Shown: positions 34,679-46,049, counted from the stretch's first letter. The stretch is DNA of 64,000 bases from Salticus scenicus (GCA_963930645.1 OZ005660.1:249448731-249512730); one strand, 5' to 3'. Notes: generated from the sequence alone by a model not told the origin. Translations and numbers: made by a program.

Positions 34679-34748
34679 GAACAAAGTCGAACCCCGGACC
34701 TTTGACTTACAAGGTCAAGGTCAACCAATTGAGCTATCCAGGTCGACA
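34679..34748 (-). ncRNA. tRNA-Thr(TGT)-like sequence, left arm
   Basis: On the complement, CCTGGATAGCTCAATTGGTT, anticodon arm TTGAC-CTTGTAA-GTCAA (perfect 5-bp stem, anticodon TGT), then GGTCCGGGGTTCGACT with an intact B box. The 3' half of the T stem is altered (TTTGTTCAGGC), so folding of the T arm is doubtful. Confidence 0.5.
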
Positions 34749-34823
34749 TTACTCACTCAGACAACCTTTAGGCTTTTTTTCTGCCTAATGGTTACCTGAA
34801 TGAGTAATGCGGACCGGTTGTTG

Positions 34824-34895
34824 GCCTGGATAGCTCAATTGGTAGACCCTTGACCTTGTAATTCAAAGGTCCGGGGTTTGACTCCCGGTCCAGGC
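34824..34895 (+). tRNA. tRNA-Thr(TGT)-like gene or SINE head
   Basis: 72 nt with a perfect 7-bp acceptor stem (GCCTGGA / TCCAGGC) and a perfect T stem (CCGGG / CCCGG) around TTTGACT. The anticodon loop is CTTGTAA (TGT) on a stem with one mismatch. The D stem is faulty, because GCTC faces GACC instead of GAGC. The partner at 34679-34748 has the better anticodon stem. The inverted-pair setting and the defects favour a tRNA-derived repeat over a working gene. A genuine Thr tRNA is possible. Confidence 0.45.
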
Positions 34896-34930
34896 ATTAT
34901 TTTCACTCAGTCAGAAAAATTAAAAAAATC

Positions 34931-35985
34931 AATAAACATGTATACTTTTCCTAGAATGTCTTGGAGCTTTTCTCCATTAACTCCTATTAACAATTAATCT
35001 ATGTAAAATTGAAAACTATTATTAAATCTTATATTGTGAATAAATTAATTTTTAATTTTATATTTTGTAAAGACAATAGACATAATTATACAATTTAACC
35101 TAATTTGCCAATGGAGTAATACAATTCTTACCTACAGTATACAATTAAATGATTCCCTTATTTTTTGAAGACACCTAAATCTGGATACAAAAGTAAAATG
35201 CAGGGGTGCAAAATATGTCAAATCCAGCGATCTAGGATCGGGGGAAGAGATATTTACAGAAAAATATACAAATGATATCAGTTTCAACAATGAATTACAA
35301 AAATCATAGTTAAAATAGTTTCCCTATTTTGGAGAAACTTTTATATAGATTGGTGGAAATGTTGGGAATAAAAAAAAATCTCTGCAACACTGGTAAAATG
35401 CATTAGTCTAAAAAAAGATGCAAAAAAAAAAGGTACATTTCAAAAATAGCAAATACTTTTTATTGAAAACAGTAAAACTTAATTAAATGTTACATATTAC
35501 AATGTTTGGAGCATACTAGTTATCATACAATTTATTTTATTTATTTATTTTGGTATGTCCAGATAAAATATTCCTCTTCATCAACAGTCTGAAAGACTTC
35601 CAAGAAAGTGCAATATACAAACCTAAAATAAAAATACTTAGTTATTTTGATTCCATTTTACATAATAATAATAATAAAATTAAGTGCAACACATGAAAAT
35701 ACATCTTGAAAAATTATACTTCTAATAAAAACTTCTCTGAGAGCAACAAGTGTTAAGTAGTTTATAGATTTAATCACTTACTTTTGTTTTATTGATATGA
35801 TTTGAAATCAACAGAATTAATTTGACCAATTGGCTTGGAAAAGTACAGTTTACATTATATTTACTTAATTCACTGGTAAATTTTTAGCCGCTGAATCGCA
35901 ACAGAAAAACTATAAGAAATTGCTAAACTTCATGTTTTGTATACCAAATGTGAAAAATAATAACAGGAGACTTGGCGTTGGAATA
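34931..35985. other. No gene seen
   Basis: AT-rich, with no reading frame of note and no recognised element. Confidence 0.6.
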
Positions 35986-36216
35986 TTAAAACCCGAATAA
36001 ACTACTACGTCAGAAACGCCAAAGAAAAATATTGGGAATGCATACAGCTTGTTTCGTCAGCCTTAAGCGTGCCGTCTTCAGTGCAAAAAGGATTACGTGC
36101 CGTCTTCAGTGCCTTTTTGCGCTGAAGGCGGCATGCTTAAGGCTGCCGAAACAGCTGTATGCATTTCTAATATTTTTCTTTGGCGTTTCTGATGTAGTAG
36201 TTTATTCGGGTTTCAA
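35986..36216. mobile_element. Palindromic MITE, about 230 bp
   Basis: ACCCGAATAAACTACTACGT on the left mirrors the complement on the right. The arms also share AACGCCAAAGAAAAATATT and ATGCATACAGCT. The centre has a tandem GTGCCGTCTTCAGTGC. The 71-codon frame across it is an artefact. Confidence 0.9.
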
Positions 36217-36520
36217 ATGTGAAAAAGTTGTAATCAAATTATATTAACTCAAATTCATTAAAACCAAAAAAATTAAACACATCAATCAGTTTTAATTATT
36301 AAAATGTGATATTATGTCTTTATCATTACAACTTAAATTTCCATTTTATTTATTTTATAGCATAGATTAAAAAAAAAAAAAAATCAAATTAAACTTCAGA
36401 TTTACCTCAATTTAAATTCAAATACCTTATTTTCATCCTTTTGATAAAACGAATATATTTCGGCATACACATCGCAGCCCTTCAGATTTACTTTTTACAG
36501 TGTATTACATTAACATAAGG

Positions 36521-36935
36521 CAGGGGTTGATCCAAACAAAATTTGGATCCCTTTTGCGGCCCCTTTACAAAATTCAAATCCGTGAAAAGAGATCCTACAT
36601 AAAATTCAAATCCGTGAAAATGGACCCTTCACAAAATTCAAATCCATGAAAAGGGACACATAAAATTCAAACTTATAAAAGGAGCCTTTTTACAAGACTT
36701 TGCTTTATAAAAATGATACTTTTATAAAGTATTTTCATGTTTTCAGTATTATTTTTAAATAAATGCCTTAAGTTAGCTCAAAGAAACTCTATTAAACTTG
36801 ATATTAAACATTATATACAATGATTGTAAAAATGAAAGATTTTACACACTATTTTATTTTCTCACAAAAATATTTTATTCTAAACAAAAATTTCACAAAA
36901 AGGAACCAAAAAATTAAAATCTGGATTGACCCCTG
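36521..36935. mobile_element. hAT-type MITE with internal minisatellite
   Basis: Ends CAGGGGTTGATCCAAA and, complemented, CAGGGGTCAATCCAGA. The left part contains four units of about 32 bp with CAAAATTCAAATCCGTGAAA. Flanks ATAAGG and ATTAAGG are similar but not an exact duplication. Confidence 0.7.
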
Positions 36936-37270
36936 ATTAAGGTAAATTTACCTGGAATGTATATTTAAATTAGTTTGCGGAAAATGGTAAGAAATAAATT
37001 TAAAAAATATAAACACAGGATTTTAAAGTTTTATCTATACTATATCAGCATTATATAAGGGTTCTTATATCTGAAATATTTTATTTTTGTCTGTTTTATA
37101 GATACAATTTTATGTACTAAGTTGTCATAAAACTAGAATATTGTGGCTACCAAATGACTTTCTTCTATTTTTTCCTTTGCAAATTCACTCAGTAAAAACA
37201 ATTTATTACAATCATTATTTAATAAAATTATCTTCCATGATAATGCAGTACGATTTCCATATTAGAGAAG
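36936..37270. other. No gene seen
   Basis: AT-rich, no element recognised. Confidence 0.6.
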
Positions 37271-37272
37271 TA

Positions 37273-37471
37273 CAGTCGGTAACAAAAGTGTCAGAACACT
37301 AGCAAAAATTCCTATGTAAGAAAAGTACACTTCATACGGTTTTGTTAAATAAATCCTTGTTGAATCCTGTTCTTAGTCAGTGTAAGAACACTGACTATAC
37401 AAAACCATATGAAGTGTACTTTTTTTACATAGGAATTTTTGCTAGTGTTCGGACACTTTTGTTACCGACTG
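37273..37471. mobile_element. Tc1/mariner-type MITE, TA target
   Basis: Ends CAGTCGGTAACAAAAGTGTC on both sides (complemented on the right), with arms of about 75 bp that include GAACACTAGCAAAAATTCCT and GTACACTTCATACGGTTTTG-like blocks. TA lies on each outer edge. A solo right end of the same family, GACACTTTTGTTACC, is at 42735. Confidence 0.9.
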
Positions 37472-38325
37472 TAGTATAACACTAAATGTAAAAAAGCAAA
37501 AAAAGTTCATTTTATTCTCGATATTACATTAAAAAAAAATCGATAATTTTATTTTAAATTATCTCAGATAACCATTCGTTTTAAAGGTATTAGCGAGCAG
37601 TTTTGAAAGATACCCATTGTGAAAATTTATTCCCCTCGAGGGAAGACTTCCCCCCCCCCTACATATACAAAATTTTTTCATAGTTGACTATCTCTATTAT
37701 AAATAATTCTTGTAAATTTCATAATGATTATTAAACAATAATTCTCTTTATGCACATTTATACAAAATTTTGTTCTATACCACCATGTTAAAAATTTAAA
37801 AAAAGCAGGATGGCAACGAAACCTGTAAGATATTTTTTACCAAACGATGATAGGCACTAATTAATATCAAGGTGTAACTACATACCAATTTGTATTACAT
37901 TCTGTGCAGTAGTTCCTGAGATACAGCTGCCACAAAATTTTGCCACGCACACACACAGACATTTTCTAAAAATGGTCAAATTGTGTTCTACAACTCTCAA
38001 AACATGTAAATCCATCAAAAACCAGAGGTTGAAAATTTTTACGAATCCAATACTTTTTTCTATTGCATTTAGAAGAAAGTAAAAATTCGCATATTACACA
38101 CACACAAGATGGTTATACTTAAATTCTTGTAACTAAAAGGGATAAGCTCATATCATGAATTGTCTCTATACCAAGTTTGGTGGCATTCTACTCGCCCGTT
38201 TTAACTGCAGAAAGCTTTTGCAGCAAAAGTTTAATGACTCTATATTTATATTTACATATTAGTTTAGTTATTAATAAACAACTCTTATGAATACATTTCT
38301 TCTAATAATACAAAAAAATAATGAA
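37472..38325. other. No gene seen
   Basis: AT-rich with a short C run near 37651. GTAGTTCCTGAGATACAGCT at 37910 has the feel of a dispersed repeat, but there is no partner in this window. Confidence 0.5.
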
Positions 38326-38545
38326 ATTCTTACAACTACTCGGTATTGGCCGAATACTTAGTCCAAATTTGGCCGAGTAACGAGTACTCGGCAAATTGGC
38401 CGAGTACCGAGTATATACCGAGTACTTGGTACGGCTCTATATCACAATAAAGATTTTATAAGCAGTTAATGTTAGTGCTGCACCGAGTAGCACTTTAGCC
38501 GAGTAACCGAGTGCTCGGCCGAGTACCGAATAGTTGTAAGAAAGA
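38326..38545. mobile_element. CCGAGTA-repeat MITE
   Basis: Outer ends TTCTTACAACTACTCGGTAT and the complement of CCGAATAGTTGTAAGAAA. The interior is built from many GGCCGAGTACCGAGTA variants in both senses. This is a short palindromic element with subterminal repeats. Confidence 0.8.
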
Positions 38546-39882
38546 ATGAATAACTGATGTATATATGAAGAATTTTGCACATGTTAAAATTAAAATAATA
38601 TTATAGTTTTAAAAAATTAAAGAACACGCTTTCATAGAAATGTGAACTAAAAAGCACAAAATATCTATCTTAGTATTAAAATGCAGGGGAAGAGAAAATC
38701 GTGTGAGTGACACACTATAATATTTACATTTAAATCTTTAATTAAAATAATTTAGAAATAAACAAAAACCATTTTTAAGAAATCTTCCCTGACTGGGATC
38801 GAACGCTAGACCTTTATGTCCGTAGCGCGGCGCCTTACCTCACAGCCACAGTGTCCATGTAGGGAAAGTCTTTTCTTACCACATAGCTTTTTTGTTTGCT
38901 CCCAGAGCGGTTACAAACATACATACAAACAAACATGGTGAAGCTAATAAAAGCGTGTTAAAAAGGCCTTTTGAACACAAAACTAAGTTAAATGGCAAAC
39001 ACCATGCTTTCATGAAATGTTTCAGAACTTTTGTAGTGTATAATAGTATACACAATTAGGTTCATTGTTATATTTGATATGTCCAGCTTAGTGGATTATT
39101 AAAACCATAATAATTGATAATTTCATTCTTTATTATATAGTCTTTCTCAGATGCGAACCATTCTTAGATAATTCTTAAAGAATATAGAAGTTCCTATACA
39201 CTTAGGCTTAATTTAAGATGCATGAAAATTTACATAAGAAATGAGAACATTAAAATAAATATTTTATAATTTCAAACATGATTAACTTCATTAATCTTCA
39301 AATTCTAGAAGAGTAAAAAAGATAGGTGGTTTTGGACCATAATTTGCAAAACACAAAATTTGATTAACTAAAAGTAATGAAAACTTTAAAAGAATTATAA
39401 AACAGCCTTACTTTAAGTAAACAGCAGGAAAAAAACCGAGGTCACCTGTGGTCCAACATAGGATGCCTATGATGAATAAACATATATATATATATTTTAT
39501 CTATCTATTGATACATTTTTATATTATACGAAGTGAGACATCATGTCATATAAAAATTCAGTTTAACAAAATATGATTTATAAAGATATTCTGAAAAGTA
39601 AACGGATTAAGTTCTTTGAAAAACACAGTGTTATAACATTTTGATTAACATAAGAATCAAAACTTTAGACTTTTAAAATTTCATTATGAATTATTGTTAT
39701 GTTCATTCAAAATACACTGTTAAACTTTTATATATTACAACGAAATATTTTTATAATTATGCTTAAAGTATACGATAAACTTATGTGATAATTTAAAAAT
39801 TTAGTTGTTTTTAATAAGATACTTATAAATATGTTTTAAAAAGTAAACGGATTAAAGGTTTAGCAGAAACATCATCATAACA
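38546..39882. other. No gene seen
   Basis: AT-rich. AGAGAAAATCGTGTGAGTGA at 38691 matches AGAGAAAGTCGTGTGAGTGA at 26982, so a dispersed repeat is present. One tRNA-like segment is listed separately. (TA)n near 39482. Confidence 0.5.
38788..38858 (-). ncRNA. tRNA-like (SINE-type) segment
   Basis: The complement reads TGTGGCTGTGAGGTAAGGCG (A box), a central arm with CGCTACGGACATAAAGG, then GCGTTCGATCCCAGTCAGG with a clean B box (GTTCGATCC). The acceptor ends do not pair. The segment lies within a moderately GC-rich island, consistent with a tRNA-derived SINE. Confidence 0.6.
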
Positions 39883-40279
39883 CAGGGTTCATACTCAAAT
39901 ACGAGAAAAAAATTCCCTGAGTTTCCCCCCCCCCCCCGAGTTCCTAGACAATTTTCAAGAAAATATCAGCGACATGTTACAAGAAAAGCTCCTTTAGGCA
40001 GGACAAAATACAGCTACTTTCACTGTATAATGTCATACTACAGCCGATCATGATAGCAATTCAGGTAGAAATCATTATTTACATGTGTATTTTCACAATA
40101 CTTAATCATTTAAATTTTGATACGAAGCTAAACAAGAAAAACATAACTTGAGAAAAAAAAAATTGTTTTTCCAGGTTTTATAATTGATTTTCCCTGATTT
40201 TTAATGAAAATTTCTATTTTACCTGACTTTTTTTAACAAATTCTAAATTCCCTGTTTTCCCTGAGGAGAATGAACCCTC
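39883..40279. mobile_element. hAT-type MITE, CAGGGTTCAT ends
   Basis: Left CAGGGTTCATACTC and right complement GAGGGTTCATTCTC, with TAACA immediately outside both ends. The interior repeats TTCCCTGA-TTT, as in the element at 27699-28121. It is a related, non-autonomous element. Confidence 0.75.
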
Positions 40280-40955
40280 TAACACTTTGATTAATATGAA
40301 AACAAAACTTTAGGCTTTTAAAATTTCAGTATGAAGCATTAATTTTCATATGCCTTTCAAAAGAAAGAAAGTGATATTTTTACATTATTGATTATTAAGA
40401 AATTAATTTCAATAAGTTCAATTGCGAGCAGTTTAAAAAAAAAAGCAATAATTCTGAATGTTAAACAGCCCTAGATTGCTTCTTAAATTCTCATAATTAA
40501 CGTGAGACAAGGAAAATACGAATGCTTTCTGTCTTTATAGACATGTATAAATTATTTAATATTTACTCGTGAAAATTTCATTTCAAATTTATTAGTTCAA
40601 GCTGTAAACAGGCACAATTATTTATACAATCAGTAATAATACTAAAAAATAAATAAAAGTTTAATTTTTGCAATAAAAGAAGAAATTGATACAATAAATT
40701 ATACTGTCCATAAGCAAATATGGAGAATATGTAAAAATAAATTGTTCAAGAACATGTAAAAAATAAATAAAATTAAATAAAAATTATTTAGAAACAACAA
40801 CAACAAAAACCCTTTATAGCAGGATCTAAATTAGATAAATAAACTTTTTTGGTTTTGTTATCATTAAATAACCAATTATTAGTGAAATATACTCGATAAT
40901 TCCAAAAAATATCATTATTAAAATCATAAACATACCTTAATGTACGGCGTGTCAA
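40280..40955. other. No gene seen
   Basis: AT-rich, no element recognised. Confidence 0.6.
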
Positions 40956-41626
40956 CTCTTGCAGCTAATAATCAAAGATGGCGGAGACGAAAGCGTTGTT
41001 GTTGTTGTTGTGGTTTAGCTGGTTGGTTGGCAGAATGTTTGTTTTTCGCTTTTGACCCAACGGTCGCTTAACCCTTTGCGGCGCAAGACAATTTGAAACA
41101 TTTAAATTATACTGCCACCGGAATTCATGAACTAAATTAAACTAAAAGAAATTTTAAATTTTATGGTTTAAAAAACCGGCCTTTTCTGATATGTTATAAA
41201 CGTGAATTTTTGCTAAAATATTTCCGGGATGAATTTTTGCAGCTGGATCTTAAATTTTGCGTCCTCCTGGCGAGGACACCGCGCGTTAAGGGGTTAACAC
41301 GGTTGGCTTATGGTCTCTGGTTTGCGTTTGGCCCAACCGTCGGTGAATGCTGCAGGCCCAACAATGATATTTTGCAGTTCGCCCAACTGAAGTTGAATAC
41401 TGTTGGCCCATCCACCTTGTTTTGCAGATGGCCCAACAACAGAATGACACTGTAGGGCCAACTGTTATATTTTGCTGTTGGGAAAACAGTATTTGAGGAC
41501 TGTTGGGCCAACAATACTATTTACTGTTGGCCCACTGTTATTTTGAGCCCTTCCCCCAACGATAACAATTCCCCAACGAACTAACAATAAATCGCAGTTG
41601 GGCCAACAGTCTGTGTTACTTGGGAT
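40956..41626. repeat. Second TTGGGCCAAC minisatellite with CCCAAGTAACAC terminus
   Basis: Variants of ACTGTTGGGCCAACAATACT and TTTGGCCCAACCG run to the end GTGTTACTTGGGAT at 41613-41626, the complement of the terminus at 31431. (GTT)n occurs at 40997-41011. A small TTAA element splits the array at 41072-41293. The short frames around 41210-41662 come from this repeat. Confidence 0.75.
41072..41293. mobile_element. PiggyBac-like MITE, TTAA target
   Basis: Flanked by TTAA at 41068-41071 and 41294-41297. Ends CCCTTTGCGGCGC and, complemented, CCCCTTAACGCGCGG. TTAA duplication with CCC termini is the piggyBac signature. The element is only 222 bp and carries no transposase. It sits inside the minisatellite, whose units continue on both sides. 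Confidence 0.75.
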
Positions 41627-42105
41627 AGCTCTTGTTATTAGATTCATAAAAAAAATCTTCACATAAATTAAGAAACAAATATCGTCTGCTTAATGCTATT
41701 AAATCAATTCTCGTTCATATTGTTCTTCGTTTAAAATAATTCTATCTCAAAAAATATAGAAATAGCTTACTTGCAGCCGAGTCCTGTCGCGGACGCCAGA
41801 TGTCTACGATAAACCCATAAAAGACATCAACTTCGTATATTAAAAAAAACACATACAGTTTATTTACATGATCTATATACATAACTTGGAATAGTAGGCA
41901 TCACACAGCATCATTATTCTTTTACTTATGCAATTCATAAGCTAATAATGAAAATAACTCTTTAAACATATTTATAATTATTTGTAGATATAACTCTAAA
42001 AAGATTTATACTCATAAAAATTCTCGTATTTAATATTCTTCCTCTAAAATTTAATCTCTTAAAATGAAAATAACTTCCTCATTTTTTTTTTTTTACAAGT
42101 CAGAA
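41627..42105. other. No gene seen
   Basis: AT-rich except for a short GC-richer patch (AGCCGAGTCCTGTCGCGGAC at 41777) without a reading frame I recognise. Confidence 0.5.
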
Positions 42106-42109
42106 CATA

Positions 42110-42345
42110 AACTCTCTCTCACGGAAGAAGAGCATAGGAATTAAAACGAGATAGGGCAGCGAGCACGGGAAACGGAGCTTACTTTTCCGCATTAATTTAG
42201 CCGAGCGTAGGAAAACGATTCTATCGCCGCCTGGTATAGTATCTTTGAAACTTATCGGAAGAAAGGGAAAGCCCGCCCCTTCCGCTTCAGTCATCTTCCG
42301 ATTTCCGAGAACGATCCATAGATATAGTAATAAGACATAGATTGA
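42110..42345. repeat. Dispersed repeat C, copy 1
   Basis: The GC-richer block GAGATAGGGC…GAACGGAGCTT…TTTTCCGCATTAATT…CGCCGCCTGGT…AGAAAGGGAAAGCCCGCCCC… is repeated in the same orientation at 47567-47715. The adjoining ATAGATATAGTAATAAGACA also recurs in inverse near 47231. Confidence 0.8.
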
Positions 42346-42649
42346 TCAGCGAGGCCGAAAAAGTGATGCCTTTTTTTTTTCGGGAAAAGACGGCCATTTT
42401 ACTCTCTTGTGGATGTCTTTCCCCGACTGAATATACACGGGAATACACACAGATAATTTAGCAAATAAAATTTATGAATAATTTATGTACTAAAGATGAA
42501 TGAAAAAACTCCAGATACTCATTTTTCTTTCACTCTTTTCTTCTTTTCTTTTTCTTTTCTTCTTTTTTTTTTTTTTTTTTTTTGTCTGGAATAACGACAT
42601 TTAAAGAAATTTATCGTTTCTGTCTACGATTTCTGTCTGGTTAGAAGTT
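42346..42649. other. No gene seen; pyrimidine tract
   Basis: A long CT and T tract at about 42528-42583. Nothing else is supported. Confidence 0.55.
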
Positions 42650-42968
42650 TTTATGGTCGAAAAAACTATTGGACTTATCCTCATCTTTTGAGATATTAGA
42701 GTTAACCCTTTAATTGCCAATCGCAATGCAATCGGACACTTTTGTTACCAACTGTATAGAGTAGAAATTTATGTTTACTCGGAAATGGTTATAAAGATAT
42801 TAATAAAAGTTTGGGATAAGTGCTTTTTAGAGACCTAAAACAATTGGAATATCCTTAGCATCAAGAAAATTAGTGTTAACCCTTTAACTGCCAATCGCAA
42901 CATGTAGTAGAAATTGAGTTTAATCAGAAATGGATATAACGATTTTGTTTAAAGTTTGGAGTTAAATG

Positions 42969-43004
<36 letters not shown>

Positions 43005-44780
43005 ACTAAAACGTTTGGACATATCCTCATCTTCAGAAAAAATTGTGTTAACCTTTTAACGGCCTGTCGCACATATAATAGAAATTAGGTTTACTCGGAA
43101 ATGGATATAACGATTTTTATAAAAGTTTGAGATTAAGTGTTCTTTAGAGAGATAAAGCGAATGGACATATACTCATCTTCAGGAAAATTCGCGTTAACCC
43201 TTTAACGGCCAGTCGCAACATATAATAGAAATTAGGTTTACTCGGAAATGGATGTAACGGTTTTTATAAAAGTTTGAGATTAAGTGTTCTTTAGAGAGAT
43301 AAAGCGATTGGACATATCCTCATCTTCAGGAAAATTCGCGTTAACCCTTTAACGGCCAGTCGCAACATATAATAGAAATTAGTTTTACTCGGAAATGAAT
43401 GTAATGGTTTTATAAAAGTTTGGGGTTAAGTGTTCTTTAGAGAGCTAAAACGAATCGACACCTCATCTTCAGAAAAAATCGCGTTAACCCTTTAACGGCC
43501 AGTCGAAATTTATAGCATTAAATGGGTTTACTCGGAAGTGAATGTGACGATTTTGATTAAATTTTAGGGTTATTTATTTTTTTTTTTTTCTGGGCACAAA
43601 TCCTCTCAAGTATCCTCCTTACTACAAATGTTCGTGTTTCAGAACTTTCTACCACTGTAGCTCCTCAGATCAGATCAGAAGACATTTAACGGTTAAAATA
43701 ATCATCGTTGCTCTCTAAATTAAACTGATGAGTATAAAATTATCAAACAATGATAAAAATGGGGGAGGGGGCGTATCAAGAAAACGGTGTGTGATTGGGC
43801 AAAATGGTGATCATATTCGGATTCAGGAGGTCATTTTACATAAGAGTGGGCTGAAATGGTGTCAGATACAATTTTCATGCCGAGCAGTGTTATTACAAAG
43901 GAATACATAAAAAAATTTCTGGTATTAAGATTACGGAAATCCGTAATAGCTTGGCATCTCTCTTTCTATATATATGTATATATATATAGGTAGATAGACA
44001 GATAAACAGAGAGATATTTGGTGCAAATTAGAGTTTTTCTTCGATTCAGAAAAGTTCCTGCTCACTGTTAACCCTTTATCAACCGGTTAAGAAATACGGC
44101 CGAATTTGGGTTAACTCGGAAAGGGATGTATAATGATTTTGAAGAAAGTCTTTGATTAAGTGTTTCTAGAGGTATAAAATCAATTAGGCATATCCTCATC
44201 CCCAGGGCAATTCGCGTCTACTGTTTACCCTTTAATTACCGTTTGGGAAATATGGCAGAAATTGGGTTTTCTTGAAAATGGGGTTTTCTTGAAAATGGGT
44301 TTAACGATTTTGATGGAAGCTTGGAGTTAAGTGTTTTTTGGGGTAAAAAAACGATTAGTCTGATCCCCATCTTCATAAAAATCATGGTTTGCTGTTAGAC
44401 CTTTATTTGTTGGTTACTTGCAATAATATGACAAAAATTGCATATTAATGAGGAAAAATATGGCAAAAATCGGGTTTACTTGGAAATAAATATAATAATT
44501 TTGATGAATGTTTGGAGTTAAGAAGTGTTTGGGATGAAAAATTAATTAAACTTATCCTCATTTACAGGAAATCTTGCTTTAGCTGTTAACCCTTTATTTT
44601 CCTGTTGCAAAATATTGCAGAAATTGGGTTTACTCGGAAACACACATAATAAATTTCAAGAAAGTAAGAGTTAAATGATTTACGGATAAAGAATTGGTTT
44701 AACTTATCCTCTTTTTCAGGAAAATTTGCATGCGCTGTTAACGTATCATCCGCCGGTTAAAAAACAAGACTAAGTACTAA
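42650..44780. repeat. About 145-bp satellite, diverged
   Basis: Units carry GTTAACCCTTTAACGGCCAG, TCGCAACATATAATAGAAAT, GGTTTACTCGGAAATGGAT, AAAGTTTGAGATTAAGTG and CATATCCTCATCTTCAGG. The TTAACCC landmark appears near 42704, 42869, 43049, 43194, 43341, 43486, 44069, 44588 and weaker copies. Central units are most alike and the flanking ones more diverged. The array is interrupted by a repeat B copy at 43660-43905 and a (TA)n tract near 43970. Confidence 0.9.
43660..43905 (+). mobile_element. Dispersed repeat B, copy 2, inside the satellite
   Basis: Inverse copy of 26225-26460, with TTTAACGGTTAAAATAATC, GGGGGAGGGGGCGTAT, TTTTACATAAGAGTGGGCTG and CATGCCGAGCAGTGTTATTA. The 60-codon frame in it is not a gene. 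Confidence 0.65.
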
Positions 44781-45288
44781 AGTCTAAGTACTTAACATGA
44801 CAGTATAGGACAAAATTTCATATAAATGTATATAATGTGAGTTATTTTTAACACATGAATGTAAAATTTATATGAATTATTGATGGAACAACTATAGTAT
44901 TTCCCCTCAGCTAGATTTGGCGATTTTTCGTTGGCGATTATGGGTAAATTCTACTTTTGAAGTGGTTGCCATGGATTTCTAACGTAAACAAAACCGAAAT
45001 ATGTTTTTCAGAATCGCATCATTAAAATAATTCATTGAACTTATTTCTAATAATAACAAAACAAATATGTATTTAAAATTGACTTACTTTCTTGATGTTT
45101 ATGAATTTCGTTATGCTTTTACATTCCATACAGTTATTCAGTTTAAATGCTATTTTATATTTACCGGTAAAATATGATTATATAAATTAGAATTTCGTTT
45201 AACATTTTTAACAAAAGGAAAAAATTATTTTTAATGTACATATATGTACATTTATTTATATATATAAAAAAAAAAAAAAAAAAGGAAC

Positions 45289-46049
45289 AGCTTTACTATA
45301 CGGCACCCATTGCTTATTGCCGTTGCCGATGTTTTGATCACGTGGTATGATGGTGTTTTGATTCACTTTGTGAGTCGGTACTGCGAAACGTTTCACAACG
45401 TCGTGAATCGAATCAAAATGTTATGAAACAATACTTTTCATCACTATGAAACATTTTTTTTATGTTTCACTATGTTTTCTGCTGTTTGCTCGCTTCGCGA
45501 GCATTAAAGCCGAAAAGAACATCACTGGACGCCCCTAATTCGTGGAGCATGAATCATTAAAAGCATGAAAATTCATGGAGCAGCGGTCACTATGTTTTCT
45601 GCTGTTTGCTCGCTTCGCGAGCATTAAAACCAAAAAAAACATCACTGGACGCCCCTAATTCGTGGAGCATGAATCATTAAAAGCATGAAAATTCATGGAG
45701 CAGCGGTCACTATGTTTTCTGCTGTTTGCTCGCTTCGCGAGCATTAAAACCAAAAAAAACATCACTGGACGCCCCTAATTCGTGGAGCATGAATCATTAA
45801 AGGCATGAAAATTCATGGAGCAGCGGTCACTATGTTTTCTGCTGTTTGCTTTCGCGAGCATTAAAACCAAAAAAAAAAAGAAAACATCACTGTATACCCC
45901 TAATTAGCGATGCATGAATCAGTAAATGTTACGTTTCGATACAACAGAAAAAAGTATCGATACTCTGATTCGGGTCTCGAATCACCGTCATATCACGCGA
46001 TCAAAACATCGGCAACGGTAATAAGCAATGGGTGCCGTATAGTAAAGCT
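45289..46049. mobile_element. Fold-back nested inside the 44885 element
   Basis: Ends AGCTTTACTATACGGCACCC on both sides (complemented on the right), continuing with ATTGCTTATTGCCGTTGCCG (the right arm differs by one base) and ATGTTTTGATC. The interior is a 120-bp tandem array, listed separately. Confidence 0.9.
45469..45910. repeat. 120-bp tandem repeat with GCTCGCTTCGCGAGC hairpin
   Basis: Three nearly identical units and a partial fourth. TTTTCTGCTGTTTGCTCGCT starts at 45474, 45594 and 45714, then in altered form at 45834. Each full unit has the hairpin GCTCGC-TT-CGCGAGC and GGACGCCCCTAATTCGTGGA. The exact 120-bp spacing shows recent expansion. Confidence 0.95.

Larger units (their letters stand above)
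34645..34930. repeat. Inverted pair of tRNA-like sequences
   Basis: The whole block is a palindrome. TTTCCGACTGAGTGAAAATA on the left mirrors TATTTTCACTCAGTCAGAAA on the right, and each arm carries a full tRNA-like unit pointing outward from the centre. The centre near 34785 holds ACCTGAATGAGTAATG and its complement. Confidence 0.85.

Noticed and set aside
38326..38545. Regulatory-site cluster made of CCGAGTAC
   Set aside because: The outer inverted ends show a short transposable element whose interior repeats explain the motif density.
41210..41662. Three short frames on both strands
   Set aside because: They translate the TTGGGCCAAC minisatellite and the TTAA element within it.
45469..45910. 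CRISPR-like array
   Set aside because: Regular 120-bp spacing comes from whole-unit duplication with no variable spacers, inside a eukaryotic transposon.
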